This document shows, one piece after another, positions 8,571 through 17,542 of a stretch of DNA of 64,000 nucleotides; the first letter of the stretch is position 1, and each line of letters begins with the position of its first letter. The position numbers and the translations under genes are program-made. The notes below the pieces were generated by a model. It saw only the letters and a program-made list of their open reading frames with translations. It did no database searches and was not told the origin of the DNA. This DNA comes from Shinella sp. (GTDB lineage: Bacteria > Pseudomonadota > Alphaproteobacteria > Rhizobiales > Rhizobiaceae), in contig QFQX01000005.1 of the NCBI GenBank assembly GCA_003248775.1, positions 62,001 through 126,000 on the forward strand, written 5' to 3'.

Positions 8571-8585
8571 AAAACATGATGTTTT
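8571..8585 (-). promoter_or_regulatory. candidate operator/promoter of the TonB receptor
   Basis: AAAACAT-G-ATGTTTT is a perfect 15-bp inverted repeat. On the minus strand a TTGACT -35-like hexamer (plus 8587-8592) precedes it and a weak TACGTG (plus 8564-8569) follows with a 17-base spacer, so a repressor bound here would block the promoter. It does not match the RirA (IRO) or Irr (ICE) consensus as I know them. Confidence 0.45.
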
Positions 8586-8695
8586 GAGTCAACATAGAAA
8601 AGATGATAATTTTATTCATGATTTATTGTGCGCGGAAAATCCGTGCAAAAAAGCAACACTTTCACAAAGATATCTCTGCGCCGGGGATCGCCGCG

Positions 8696-10375
8696 TCAGA
8701 ACAGCCCTTCGATATAGCCCTGCTCGTTGAGGAAGATCCGCTCGGACGACGGCGATTTCGGCAACCCCGGCATCGTCATGATTTCTCCCGTGATCGCGAC
8801 GATGAAGCCCGCGCCGGCGGAAAGTCGCACCTCGCGCACATGCACCACATGCCCCTCGGGCGCGCCGCGTAGATTGGGATCGGTCGAGAAGGAATACTGG
8901 GTCTTGGCGATACAGACCGGCAGGTTGCCGTAGCCCTGCTCTTCCCAGGTCGCGAGCTGGTCGCGCACGGCTTTGTCCGCGGTCACCTCGGCCGCGTGAT
9001 AGATCTTCGACGCCACGGTCTCGATCTTCTCCAGCAGCGGCATGCTGTCCGGATAAAGCGGACGAAACGCCGACTGACCGGAATCCGCGAGCTCCGCGAC
9101 CCGCCTCGCCAGTTCCTCGACGCCGGCAGACCCCTCTGCCCAGTGACGGCAGACGATCGCATCCGCCCCGAGCCGCGAGACATATTCCTTGACCGCCGTA
9201 ATTTCGGCTTCCGTATCGGAAATGAAGTGGTTTATGGCCACGACCACCGGCACACCGAAGCGCCGGACATTGGCGACATGGCGTCCGAGATTGGCGCACC
9301 CGCGCGTCACCGCATCCACATTCTCGTGGCCGAGGTCTTCCTTGCTGACGCCACCGTTCATCTTCAGCGCCCTGACCGTCGCGACGATGACGGCAGCAGC
9401 CGGCTTCAAACCCGCCTTGCGGCACTTGATGTCGAAGAATTTCTCAGCCCCGAGATCGGCGCCGAAGCCCGCTTCGGTCACGACATAGTCGGCAAGCTTC
9501 AGCGCGGTTTTCGTCGCCACCACCGAATTGCAGCCATGGGCGATATTGGCAAAGGGACCGCCATGCACGAAGGCCGGATTGTTTTCGAGCGTCTGCACGA
9601 GGTTCGGCTGCATCGCGTCTTTCAGCAGAACCGCCATGGCGCCGTCCGCCTTGATATCTCGGGCGAAGACCGGGCTCCTGTCACGCCGGTAGCCGATGAT
9701 GATATCGCCGAGCCGCCGCTCGAGATCTTCAAGGTCCAGGGCAAGGCAAAGGATCGCCATGACCTCGGAGGCAACGGTGATGTCGAACCCGGTTTCGCGC
9801 GGATAGCCGTTCGCGGCCCCGCCGAGCGAGCATACCACTTCCCGGAGCGCCCGGTCGTTCATGTCCATCACCCGCCGCCAGCTCACTCGTCGGCTGTCGA
9901 TGCCCTGCTCGTTACCCCAGTAGAGGTGATTGTCGATCAGCGACGCGAGCAGGTTATGGGCCGAGGTAATGGCGTGGAAATCGCCGGTGAAATGCAGGTT
10001 GATGTCTTCCATCGGCACCACCTGCGCATAGCCGCCGCCGGCGGCTCCGCCCTTGACGCCGAAGCAGGGACCGAGCGACGGCTCGCGCAGGCAGATCAGC
10101 GCTTTCCGGCCAATCCGGTTTAGCCCATCGCCCAGCCCGACCGTCGTGGTGGTCTTGCCTTCGCCGGCCGGCGTCGGATTGATGGCGGTAACGAGAATGA
10201 GCTTGCCGTCAGGACGGCTGGAAAGAGAACGGATGAACTCAGCCGACACCTTCGCCTTGTCGTGGCCGTAGGGCATGATCTGCTCCGCGGGAATGCCCAG
10301 CTTCTCGCCTATGGCCTGGATCGGCAGCTTCTGCGCCGCGCGCGCGATTTCGATGTCGGATTTGACGTCACCCAT
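8696..10375 (-). CDS. fhs: formate--tetrahydrofolate ligase
   Basis: This cytosolic enzyme joins formate and tetrahydrofolate with ATP to give 10-formyl-THF, feeding one-carbon metabolism. The 559-aa protein has the family's usual length. The ATP-binding loop PTPAGEGKTTTTVGL lies near residues 67-81, followed by REPSLGPCFGVKGGAAGGGYAQV blocks and HFTGDFHAI. The frame remains open upstream to 10645, but ATG 10375 matches the family N-terminus (MGDVKSDIEIA) and has GGGAGC before it. It stands alone here, with divergent neighbours on both sides. Confidence 0.96.
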   Translation of the reverse strand: MGDVKSDIEIARAAQKLPIQAIGEKLGIPAEQIMPYGHDKAKVSAEFIRSLSSRPDGKLILVTAINPTPAGEGKTTTTVGLGDGLNRIGRKALICLREPSLGPCFGVKGGAAGGGYAQVVPMEDINLHFTGDFHAITSAHNLLASLIDNHLYWGNEQGIDSRRVSWRRVMDMNDRALREVVCSLGGAANGYPRETGFDITVASEVMAILCLALDLEDLERRLGDIIIGYRRDRSPVFARDIKADGAMAVLLKDAMQPNLVQTLENNPAFVHGGPFANIAHGCNSVVATKTALKLADYVVTEAGFGADLGAEKFFDIKCRKAGLKPAAAVIVATVRALKMNGGVSKEDLGHENVDAVTRGCANLGRHVANVRRFGVPVVVAINHFISDTEAEITAVKEYVSRLGADAIVCRHWAEGSAGVEELARRVAELADSGQSAFRPLYPDSMPLLEKIETVASKIYHAAEVTADKAVRDQLATWEEQGYGNLPVCIAKTQYSFSTDPNLRGAPEGHVVHVREVRLSAGAGFIVAITGEIMTMPGLPKSPSSERIFLNEQGYIEGLF

Positions 10376-10610
10376 GGACTGCTCCCATACCCCGTGGCCT
10401 GTTTCCGGCGATTGAACCGTGCAGATAGCCGAACAATGGCGCAAATGGAAAAGAAATTGTTCAACCGGAACCTTGCAAACGGCTAAACAGCCTCCGACTT
10501 GCGTATCCGGGACAATTGGCCTCTTGCAGTGCAGCATAGCCCGCCTTATGTCTCGCCGCGTGCCATCCGCCAAAGCCCTTGCCCGCCAAAGACACCGGAG
10601 AAACTGCAAG

Positions 10611-11126
10611 ATGAAGTCCCTGGAACTGCTCGTTGAAAAGATCATCCTTTCCAGCCGCTGGATCCTCGTCGTCTTCTATCTCGGCCTTGTTGCAGCGCTT
10701 GCAGTCTATGCGGTGTCCTTCGGCTACAAGTTCCTGAAGGTTGCGGGCAACGTCTTCGAATATAGTGAGGCGGAGATGATCCTTGCCATGCTCGGCCTGA
10801 TCGACGCGGCACTCGTTGCCAGCCTGATCGTGATGGTGATGATTTCCGGTTACGAGAACTTCGTCAGCCGTTTTGACGAGACCGATGCGGAAGTCTCCTT
10901 CCTCGGCAAGCTCGATGCCGGTAGCCTCAAGATCAAGGTCGCCTCCTCCATCGTCGCCATTTCCTCGATCCACTTGCTGCAGGTCTTCCTCAACGCCAAC
11001 CAGTTTACCGACGGCAAGATCATGTGGCTGACGCTGATGCACCTCGCCTTCGTCATTTCCGCCGTCATGCTCGGCTTCCTCGAAAAGCTGATGTCCAAGG
11101 GCAAATACGAAGACAAGGGCCTGTAA
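10611..11126 (+). CDS. YqhA-type (UPF0114/TIGR00645) inner-membrane protein
   Basis: The 171-aa protein has four hydrophobic helices (about residues 17-37, 56-79, 105-127 and 139-160) and the family blocks SSRWILVVFYLGL, MLGLIDAALVASLIVMVMISGYENFVS and SSIHLLQVF. YqhA relatives are widespread, with no agreed function. ATG 10611 is preceded by CCGGAGAAAC. The upstream neighbour fhs is divergent, and the downstream gene is convergent. Confidence 0.85.
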   Translation: MKSLELLVEKIILSSRWILVVFYLGLVAALAVYAVSFGYKFLKVAGNVFEYSEAEMILAMLGLIDAALVASLIVMVMISGYENFVSRFDETDAEVSFLGKLDAGSLKIKVASSIVAISSIHLLQVFLNANQFTDGKIMWLTLMHLAFVISAVMLGFLEKLMSKGKYEDKGL

Positions 11127-11164
11127 GCGACAAGAGCAAACCGACGACACGCCCCCGCGACCGC

Positions 11165-12166
11165 CTAACCGCCCTGCACAGCCGTGGCTGTCGATACCGC
11201 CTCGCCAGCCGGCTCTATCGTGGCGGCCGCAGGCGCTGCCTCCGGCGCAGTCGGAGGGGGTGGTGGCGGCCCCCGGCGATGACAACGGACATCGATCCCG
11301 TCCTTGTCCGTGCAAAGCAACATTCCCGGCGTCTCGTAAGATGCCAGCATATCCGTGAGCAGCCCGATCTTCAGTGCTTCCACCGGACTTAGAATGCGCA
11401 GGTTCTTCGGATCGGCGCTGCTGACGAAGTCCATGATGCCGAGATCGACGCCCATCTCGGTGAAGTAGGTGTTGAGTTTCGCCCTCGCCTTCTTGGAAAG
11501 CTTCGTGCTTTCGCCTTCGTTCCGGAGCCTGCGCTTCACCTCCTTGCGCGAGACCTCCTTCTTCTTACCGTTCACCATCTTGTACTGGATTTCATAGGTC
11601 ACCATAACGCTCCGCTGGATCGTGGTAATCTGATGAACGCCGAGTGTCGCCCATTGCGAGGCCGAGCGCACGGTCCCGCCGGCCATCATGAACGGACAGG
11701 CCGAAACGCAGTAGGCGCCCCAAGAAAAGGCCTGCCCCTCCGACGCGCCCTTTTTGGCGATCCCGGCCTTGCATCTGGGTTCCGCGGTGGGACAATCCTT
11801 GAGCCTCGTTGCTCCCACGGCCGTTTCCAATCCAGCCTTGCGGATCATCCGCCCCATCTGCAACGATGCATCGACATCACCCCCCTGTGACAAGAGCACA
11901 ACCGGCGGCTTCTTGTTGCCCAGCGTCTTCAGTATCTTCTTCAGCCGCGCCGGCGTGTCCGGTGTGATGCGTCCCTCAGCGGAAATCCATTCCGGGCAGT
12001 TTTCCTGGCAACCGGCGGTGCGCACCAGAATGAAGCTCATCGGCGGATCGCCATCCTGTGGCTTCACCTTGCTGTCAGCGGCCCATGCGCCAACACCTGA
12101 GGCAAGAAACGCAAGTAGAACGAGCAATATGGTGGAGAGGATTCTGGAGGATAACGCGATGCGCAC
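11165..12166 (-). CDS. periplasmic ClpP/crotonase-fold-like protein (COG3904 type)
   Basis: The 333-aa precursor has a clear signal peptide (residues 1-29, cleavage after AWA). A central block resembles the ClpP/SppA fold: VVLLSQGGDVDASLQMGRMIR, then a Ser-containing YCVSACPFMMAGG motif where the catalytic serine sits in that fold, then LGVHQI with a candidate His. The C-terminus is a Pro-rich/Ala-rich tail (PPPPPP at about residues 301-306). Several cysteines suggest disulphides. Protease or hydrolase activity is inferred from the fold resemblance; related rhizobial proteins are annotated only as predicted periplasmic proteins. Confidence 0.6.
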   Translation of the reverse strand: MRIALSSRILSTILLVLLAFLASGVGAWAADSKVKPQDGDPPMSFILVRTAGCQENCPEWISAEGRITPDTPARLKKILKTLGNKKPPVVLLSQGGDVDASLQMGRMIRKAGLETAVGATRLKDCPTAEPRCKAGIAKKGASEGQAFSWGAYCVSACPFMMAGGTVRSASQWATLGVHQITTIQRSVMVTYEIQYKMVNGKKKEVSRKEVKRRLRNEGESTKLSKKARAKLNTYFTEMGVDLGIMDFVSSADPKNLRILSPVEALKIGLLTDMLASYETPGMLLCTDKDGIDVRCHRRGPPPPPPTAPEAAPAAATIEPAGEAVSTATAVQGG

Positions 12167-12308
12167 GTGCCGAACGCCCTGGTTGCAGATAGGGCAGGCT
12201 AGCGCATCGGCAGGGAAAGAGAAATCGATTTTGGAAAGCTCAATACGTCATTTCAAGACGTCAGAGCGTCCTCGACAGTCCGAAAGGGCACAAGCGTTCC
12301 CGCGGCTG

Positions 12309-12348
12309 AAAAAACGGACGGCAAGCGGCATTTCCATGCCACCTGCCG
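12309..12348 (-). terminator. putA terminator
   Basis: A 13-bp stem including two G-U pairs (plus arms 12319-12331 and 12336-12348) with loop TTCC is followed on the minus strand by TCCGTTTTTT. It lies just after the putA stop. Confidence 0.85.
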
Positions 12349-12366
12349 CCCGCTTATATTGGTCGG

Positions 12367-15300
12367 TCAGCCCTCGCCGATGGCGATCAGGCTCGCATTG
12401 CCACCGGCTGCGGCCGTGTTGACGGAAACCACCTGTTCCAGCGCGAAGCGCATCAGATAGGCGGGGCCGCCAGCCTTGAAACCGGTACCGGAAAGGCCGG
12501 AACCGCCGAATGGCTGGGTCCCGACGACCGCGCCGATCATGTTGCGGTTGATGTAGACATTGCCGGTATCGAGCGCCTCGGTCACGGTGCGGATCGTTGC
12601 CTCGATGCGGCTGTGCACGCCGAGCGTCAGGCCATAGCCGGTCGATGCTACAGACTCGATCACCTTCGGCAGATCCTTGGCCTTCCACCGAACCACATGC
12701 AGCACGGGACCGAAGACTTCCTTGGTCAGCGCCTCGGGCTTGTCGAGCTCGATGATCTGAGGAGCAAAGAAGTTGCCGGAAATCGGCACAGGACCGGAAT
12801 AGCGGACCTTTTGCGTCTTGCGCATGTCGTCGATATGGCTCTTCAGCATCGCCGTCTGCTTCTCGTCGATGATCGGGCCGACATCCGTGGTCGTCAGCGC
12901 CGGATCTCCCAGATTGAGTTCGCGTGCGGCGCCCTCGATCATCTCCAGCATGCCGTCGGCGATGTCTTCCTGAAGATAGAGGATGCGAAGGGCCGAGCAG
13001 CGCTGGCCGGCGGAGCGGAATGCCGACATCACCACGTCGTCGGCCACCTGTTCGGCAAGCGCGGTGGCATCGACGATCATCGCATTGATGCCACCGGTTT
13101 CGGCGATCAGCGGTACGATCGGACCGTTCTTGGCGGCAAGCGCCCTGTTGATCGCCTGCGCCGTTCCGGTCGAGCCGGTGAATGCAAGACCAGCAAGTTG
13201 CGGATGGGCGGAAATCGCCGCACCGATATCGGGACCACCGGGCAGGAACATCAGCACGTCGGCCGGAACGCCAGCCTTGTGGAAGAGCTTCACCGCCTCG
13301 AAGGCAATGAGCGGCGTCTGCGGCGCAGGCTTGGCGACGACGGCATTGCCGGCGACAAGCGCCGCCGAGATCTGGCCGAGGAAGATCGCCAGCGGGAAGT
13401 TCCAGGGCGAGATGCAGGCGAAGACGCCACGACCGCGCCAGAGCAGCCGGTTGCTCTCCCCGGTCGGGCCGGGCATAGCCTCGGGCTCGGCAAACAGTGT
13501 GCGTGCCTGCTCGGCATAATAGCGGCAGAAATCGACCGCTTCGCGGATTTCGGCGATACCGTCATCCAGTGTTTTGCCGGCTTCTGCAGCCAGAAGCACC
13601 AGCAGCCGATCGCGGTTCTGCTCCAGAAGGTCGCCCATCTTTTCGAGGCAGGCCGCGCGCGCCTCTGCCGGCTGCCTGGACCACGAGGCAAAACCCTTGC
13701 GACCCGTGACAAATGCGCGATCGACATCGGCAACGGCCGCGTTACGCACGGTACCGACCTTGCGGCTACGATCCGACGGAGAAAGAACATTGACGACTTC
13801 GGTCTGACCCGCGGCACCGGGAACGAGCGGAGCGGCATCGACGGATTTGTTTTCGGTGGCAAGCCGCGCCATCAGTGCCGCAAGGCTCTCGCGATGGCCG
13901 AACTCGAAGCCGGCGCTGTTGCGGCGCTTGCCATAAAGCTCCTTCGGTAGCGGGATCTGGCTGTGCCGGGCGCTCGCGCCCTGATCGAGCCCGAGCCGCT
14001 CTGCCGGCCGCTCGAGCAGCTTGGCGATCGGTACGTTTTTGTCGCCGGCAACGGCAACGAAGGACGAGTTGGCGCCATTCTCCAGCAGGCGGCGTACCAG
14101 ATAGGCTAATAGATCGCGATAGCCGCCAACCGGCGCATAGATGCGGCAGGCGATACGTTCGTTGCTGGACAGGAGGCTGTCATAGAGAGCTTCGCCCATG
14201 CCGTGCAGGCGCTGGAACTCGAAGCCGCTGCGGTCAGCGCCAGCAAGTTCGAGAATGGAGGAAACCGTCAGCGCGTTGTGTGTCGCGAACTGCGGGAAGA
14301 TCCGCGCCCGCTTGTCGAGCAGTTTGGAAGCGCAGTTGAGATAAGAAAGATCCGTCGCCGGTTTGCGGGTCCACACCGGGTAGTCGTCGAGACCACGTTC
14401 CTGCGCCCGCTTCACCTCGGTATCCCAGTAGGCGCCCTTGACGAGACGCACCATCATCCGCCGGCCATAGGTCTGGCAAAGGCTGTCGATGTAATCGATC
14501 ACCTGCGGTGCGCGCTTCTGGTAGGCCTGAATGGCGAGGCCAAAGCCGTCCCAGCCGGCAAGCGAAGGATCGGCAAAGACGGCGGCGATCACATCAAGCG
14601 AAAGCTCCAGCCGGTCGGCCTCTTCCGCATCGACGGTGAAATTGAGTTGATGGGCCTTGGCCATCTGCGCAAGCTTCAGGAGATCAGGCACCAACTCGCG
14701 CATTACGCGGTCATGATGGGTGGCTAGATAGCGCGGATGCAGTGCGGAAAGCTTCACCGAAATCCCCATGCGATCCGGCAACTGCTTGCTCTTGCCGTGC
14801 TTGGTCATGAACGCGCCGATCGACTGGATCGAATCCGCATAGGACTTGAAATAGCGCTTGGCGTCTTCGGCCGTACGGGCGCCCTCGCCCAGCATGTCGA
14901 AGGAATGGCGATACCCCTTCTCCTCACTCTTGGCGGCGCGGCTCAGTGCATCCTTCATAGTCTCGCCGAGAACGAAGTGGTGGCCAAGGAAACGCATCGC
15001 CTGCTTGGTGGCGCTGCGAACAGTGGGAAGTCCGAGCCGTTTGACGAGACCGCGGACCACTCCCTCTGGCGTCTCACCAGGGCGGATGACGCGGGCGGAA
15101 AGTCCGAGCGCCCAGGCCGAAGCCGATACGAACCAGCTGTCGCCATGCGCCTCATGCTCGCTCCAGCCGCCTTCCTTCAGTTTGTCTTCGATCAGCCGGT
15201 CCTGGGTCAGCGCATCGGGCACACGCAGCAGCGCTTCGGCAAGCACCATCAGTGCCAGACCTTCGCGCGTGGAAAGGCCGTATTCGCGCAGGAAATCCTC

Positions 15301-15486
15301 AACCCCGCCGACCGAACCGGAGTTCCCTCGGATCGCTTCGATGAAGCGGGTGGCGCGGCGATCGATCGAGGCATTCTGACTGCCCGACAGCGAAAGCCGT
15401 GCAGCAAAGGCCCTGACAAGGCTGTCGTCGTCGCCCGCAAAAGGCGCATTGAATTGCGGAAAATCTGGCATGGCATTCTTGAGCAT
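12367..15486 (-). CDS. putA: bifunctional proline dehydrogenase / glutamate semialdehyde dehydrogenase
   Basis: PutA oxidises proline to glutamate in two steps with substrate channelling. The 1039-aa protein is the short form: it lacks the N-terminal ribbon-helix-helix DNA-binding domain and the long C-terminal domain. The FAD-containing barrel occupies roughly residues 150-480 (SVKLSALHPRY, TVDAEEADRLELS). The aldehyde dehydrogenase occupies about 540-1000, with FTGSTGTA, ETGG and the nucleophile region SAGQRCSALR. ATG 15486 is preferred over an in-frame GTG six bases upstream because GGAGG is then correctly spaced. Since it cannot bind DNA itself, control is expected from the divergent Lrp-type gene. 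Confidence 0.95.
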   Translation of the reverse strand: MLKNAMPDFPQFNAPFAGDDDSLVRAFAARLSLSGSQNASIDRRATRFIEAIRGNSGSVGGVEDFLREYGLSTREGLALMVLAEALLRVPDALTQDRLIEDKLKEGGWSEHEAHGDSWFVSASAWALGLSARVIRPGETPEGVVRGLVKRLGLPTVRSATKQAMRFLGHHFVLGETMKDALSRAAKSEEKGYRHSFDMLGEGARTAEDAKRYFKSYADSIQSIGAFMTKHGKSKQLPDRMGISVKLSALHPRYLATHHDRVMRELVPDLLKLAQMAKAHQLNFTVDAEEADRLELSLDVIAAVFADPSLAGWDGFGLAIQAYQKRAPQVIDYIDSLCQTYGRRMMVRLVKGAYWDTEVKRAQERGLDDYPVWTRKPATDLSYLNCASKLLDKRARIFPQFATHNALTVSSILELAGADRSGFEFQRLHGMGEALYDSLLSSNERIACRIYAPVGGYRDLLAYLVRRLLENGANSSFVAVAGDKNVPIAKLLERPAERLGLDQGASARHSQIPLPKELYGKRRNSAGFEFGHRESLAALMARLATENKSVDAAPLVPGAAGQTEVVNVLSPSDRSRKVGTVRNAAVADVDRAFVTGRKGFASWSRQPAEARAACLEKMGDLLEQNRDRLLVLLAAEAGKTLDDGIAEIREAVDFCRYYAEQARTLFAEPEAMPGPTGESNRLLWRGRGVFACISPWNFPLAIFLGQISAALVAGNAVVAKPAPQTPLIAFEAVKLFHKAGVPADVLMFLPGGPDIGAAISAHPQLAGLAFTGSTGTAQAINRALAAKNGPIVPLIAETGGINAMIVDATALAEQVADDVVMSAFRSAGQRCSALRILYLQEDIADGMLEMIEGAARELNLGDPALTTTDVGPIIDEKQTAMLKSHIDDMRKTQKVRYSGPVPISGNFFAPQIIELDKPEALTKEVFGPVLHVVRWKAKDLPKVIESVASTGYGLTLGVHSRIEATIRTVTEALDTGNVYINRNMIGAVVGTQPFGGSGLSGTGFKAGGPAYLMRFALEQVVSVNTAAAGGNASLIAIGEG

Positions 15487-15517
15487 CGTCACCTCCGTGT
15501 TATCGGCAACCTACAGA

Positions 15518-15536
15518 GAGATTAATAGCATTTCTC
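15518..15536. promoter_or_regulatory. candidate operator in the putA-putR intergenic region
   Basis: GAGATTAATAGCATTTCTC is an imperfect inverted repeat (GAGA and TCTC ends, AT-rich centre) midway between the divergent starts. It is of the kind bound by Lrp-type regulators. This is an inference from position and symmetry. Confidence 0.4.
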
Positions 15537-15596
15537 ACTGATTTTTGGCATAAATACCGCTGCTACCCCTGGGAAACTTGAAAAAGATAGAGACTA

Positions 15597-16058
15597 ATGA
15601 AAGAGCTGGACCGCCTCGACCGCAAGATCCTCCGTACCCTGCAGAAGGAAGGGCGGCTCACCAACATCGAACTTGCCGAACGCGTCCACCTTTCACCGAC
15701 AGCAACAGGCGAACGTGTCAGGCGCCTGACACGGGACGGCTTCATTACCGGCTACATGGCGGTACTCTCGCCACAGAAACTCGGACGCGGCCTGCTCGTC
15801 TTCATCGAGGTCAAGCTGGACCGCACCACGCCCGATATTTTTGACGCCTTCGCCGCCGCCGTCAAACGCTCGGATGACGTGATGGAATGCCACATGGTGG
15901 CCGGCGGTTTCGATTATCTGGTGAAGGCGCGCGTGGCCGGCATGGAGGCCTACCGACAGTTTCTTTCGGAAGTCATCCTGCCACTCCCGGGCGTACGAGA
16001 AACGCACACATATGCTGTCATGGAAGAGGTGAAATCAGGCTCATCCCTACCAATTTAA
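15597..16058 (+). CDS. putR: Lrp/AsnC family regulator, probable PutR
   Basis: The 153-aa protein has the Lrp/AsnC layout: an N-terminal helix-turn-helix (LDRKILRTLQKEGRLTNIELAERVHLSPTATGERVRRL, residues about 5-45) and a C-terminal RAM ligand-binding domain ending in HTYAVMEEVK. It is divergent from putA across 110 bp. In Agrobacterium and Rhodobacter an Lrp-like PutR next to putA activates it when proline is present, and the same role is inferred here. Confidence 0.9.
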   Translation: MKELDRLDRKILRTLQKEGRLTNIELAERVHLSPTATGERVRRLTRDGFITGYMAVLSPQKLGRGLLVFIEVKLDRTTPDIFDAFAAAVKRSDDVMECHMVAGGFDYLVKARVAGMEAYRQFLSEVILPLPGVRETHTYAVMEEVKSGSSLPI

Positions 16059-16219
16059 GTTTACAGCAACACTCTGATTTTGCCCAAGAAATTAACAATT
16101 CACCAAGGCTGCTTGAAATTTGATCGACAGCACGCGAAAAAACGCTGGCTTTTCGTAGCAACTGATATATTTGTTAACGTTAACATACTTGTGTTTGTCA
16201 ACTTTCGATAGTCCTTATT

Positions 16220-16939
16220 ATGATCGCGGAACGTCAGTCTCTCCTGAGCGACGAAATTTCGAACAGCCGGACGCGCCCCGATTTCATGCGCGGCATGGTG
16301 CGCGTTGCACGGGAGTTCGGCCTCGATCACGTAACGATTCTGTCAGCCCCCGGGCCCAATGATATGCTGCTGGCTCCCTTCGTGCAGGAAAGCACCTTGC
16401 CCGCTCAGTTCGCCCGCGAATTCGACAGGAATTTCTTTCTCCGCTCCTGCCCCATCCTTCCCCGCCTCAACCAGTCCATCCTGCCACAGACATGGCACCT
16501 GAAGGATGGCGAATGTCAGAACGGCCGCAGTTTTCCGCCTTCAATGTGCGAACTAATGGAGCGCTACGGACTGATAATGGGGATGTTGTTTCCGGTAACG
16601 TCTGTGGACGGAAACCGCTTCATCCTGCGTTATGACGGTGATCGCCCTCGCCTGTCGCAGGTGGAGCTGAACGAACTCAACATGATCAGCCTGCATGCCT
16701 TCGACGTCTTCGACCGCATGCGCCGCGCCGAAATGGTCAGCCCCAACGTCCTCTCCGCACGCGAACTGGAAGTGCTGCGCTGGACCGCGCAGGGCAAGAC
16801 TTCCATCGAAATCGGCCAGATTCTTTCGCTCTCGGACCATACCGTCAACGCCTACATGACGAATGCCATCAAAAAGCTTGATTGCGTGAACAGGACCCAG
16901 CTAGTGGCCAAGGCCATACGTCTAAAGCTCATCAACTAG
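16220..16939 (+). CDS. LuxR-family regulator (solo) with altered autoinducer pocket
   Basis: The 239-aa protein has an N-terminal autoinducer-binding-type domain (about 15-160) and a C-terminal LuxR helix-turn-helix (about 173-235, LSARELEVLRWTAQGKTSIEIG, TVNAYM). Aligned with TraR by spacing, Trp57 and Tyr61 become Phe64 and Phe68, Asp70 becomes Cys77, while Pro71 and Trp85 are kept as Pro78 and Trp92. Losing the Asp that holds the acyl-homoserine lactone amide argues against an ordinary AHL ligand. No luxI-type synthase is visible in the window. A small PAS-domain gene follows 49 bp downstream on the same strand. Confidence 0.85.
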   Translation: MIAERQSLLSDEISNSRTRPDFMRGMVRVAREFGLDHVTILSAPGPNDMLLAPFVQESTLPAQFAREFDRNFFLRSCPILPRLNQSILPQTWHLKDGECQNGRSFPPSMCELMERYGLIMGMLFPVTSVDGNRFILRYDGDRPRLSQVELNELNMISLHAFDVFDRMRRAEMVSPNVLSARELEVLRWTAQGKTSIEIGQILSLSDHTVNAYMTNAIKKLDCVNRTQLVAKAIRLKLIN

Positions 16940-16988
16940 CTGCTGATTCGCCCCGCTCCAGCCGTGGCCAGCAAGGGGACAGTCCATC

Positions 16989-17450
16989 GTGCCGCTTCGT
17001 TTCGACCAGTTTCAGCAACGGGAATTCCAGGATTGCGCCAGCGTCGGACTGAACGAGCGCGAGGTCGTTGACCTCATGCAGGAATTTCACCTGTTCGGCT
17101 TCTGGCGCATCGATCTCGATACCGGTCTGTTCTACGCGACACCCGACGTATTCCGAATCTACGGCCTGAAGACGACCGACGGCAAGATGAGCCTCGTCGA
17201 GTTTGGCTCCCGCATTCATCCCGACGATCTGCCTATGGTGATGGAAAGCTTCGAGCGGACCTGTCAGCACAAGCAGAGCTACCACAACATCTATCAGGCG
17301 CTCGGTGAGGACGACCACTACAAGTATCTGCGCACCGTCGGGCGTTTCCGCGATAAGCCCGGCACGTCGGGCGAGATCATTGGCATCACCTATGAATTCT
17401 TCGAGCGCCTGCGGACCGTCGCTTTTTCCGATGCCCCCAAACCTGACTGA
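16989..17450 (+). CDS. small single PAS-domain protein
   Basis: The 153-aa protein consists of one PAS fold: GFWRIDLDTGLFYATPDVFRIYGL begins it, SRIHPDDLPMVMESFE is the characteristic PAS-3 core, and YLRTVGRFRDKPG and IIGITYEFFERL end it. There is no output domain, so it must signal through a partner. It uses GTG at 16989 with AAGGGGA upstream, 49 bp after the LuxR-type gene, and the two may be co-transcribed. Ligand or cofactor is unknown. Confidence 0.75.
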   Translation: MPLRFDQFQQREFQDCASVGLNEREVVDLMQEFHLFGFWRIDLDTGLFYATPDVFRIYGLKTTDGKMSLVEFGSRIHPDDLPMVMESFERTCQHKQSYHNIYQALGEDDHYKYLRTVGRFRDKPGTSGEIIGITYEFFERLRTVAFSDAPKPD

Positions 17451-17486
17451 ACAGCCGGCCGGGCTAAACAGCAAACTCAATTGAAA

Positions 17487-17525
17487 AAGGCCGGCTGGCA
17501 CCCTTGCCAACCGGCCTTCTGTTTT
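17487..17525. terminator. terminator between the PAS gene and the DUF2333 gene
   Basis: A 14-bp stem with one mismatch (17487-17500 with 17505-17518, loop CCCT) has A-rich and T-rich flanks, so it can serve both convergent transcripts. Confidence 0.85.
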
Positions 17526-17542
17526 GTTGATCCCCTGCCCCG

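Noticed and set aside
6597..8579. A 660-codon plus-strand frame opposite the TonB receptor
   Set aside because: The receptor on the other strand has a signal peptide, plug, barrel and terminal Phe; the opposite frame has no recognisable motif.
16059..16219. A lux-box type site before the LuxR solo
   Set aside because: The AT-rich region has no 18-20 bp inverted repeat like known lux or tra boxes.
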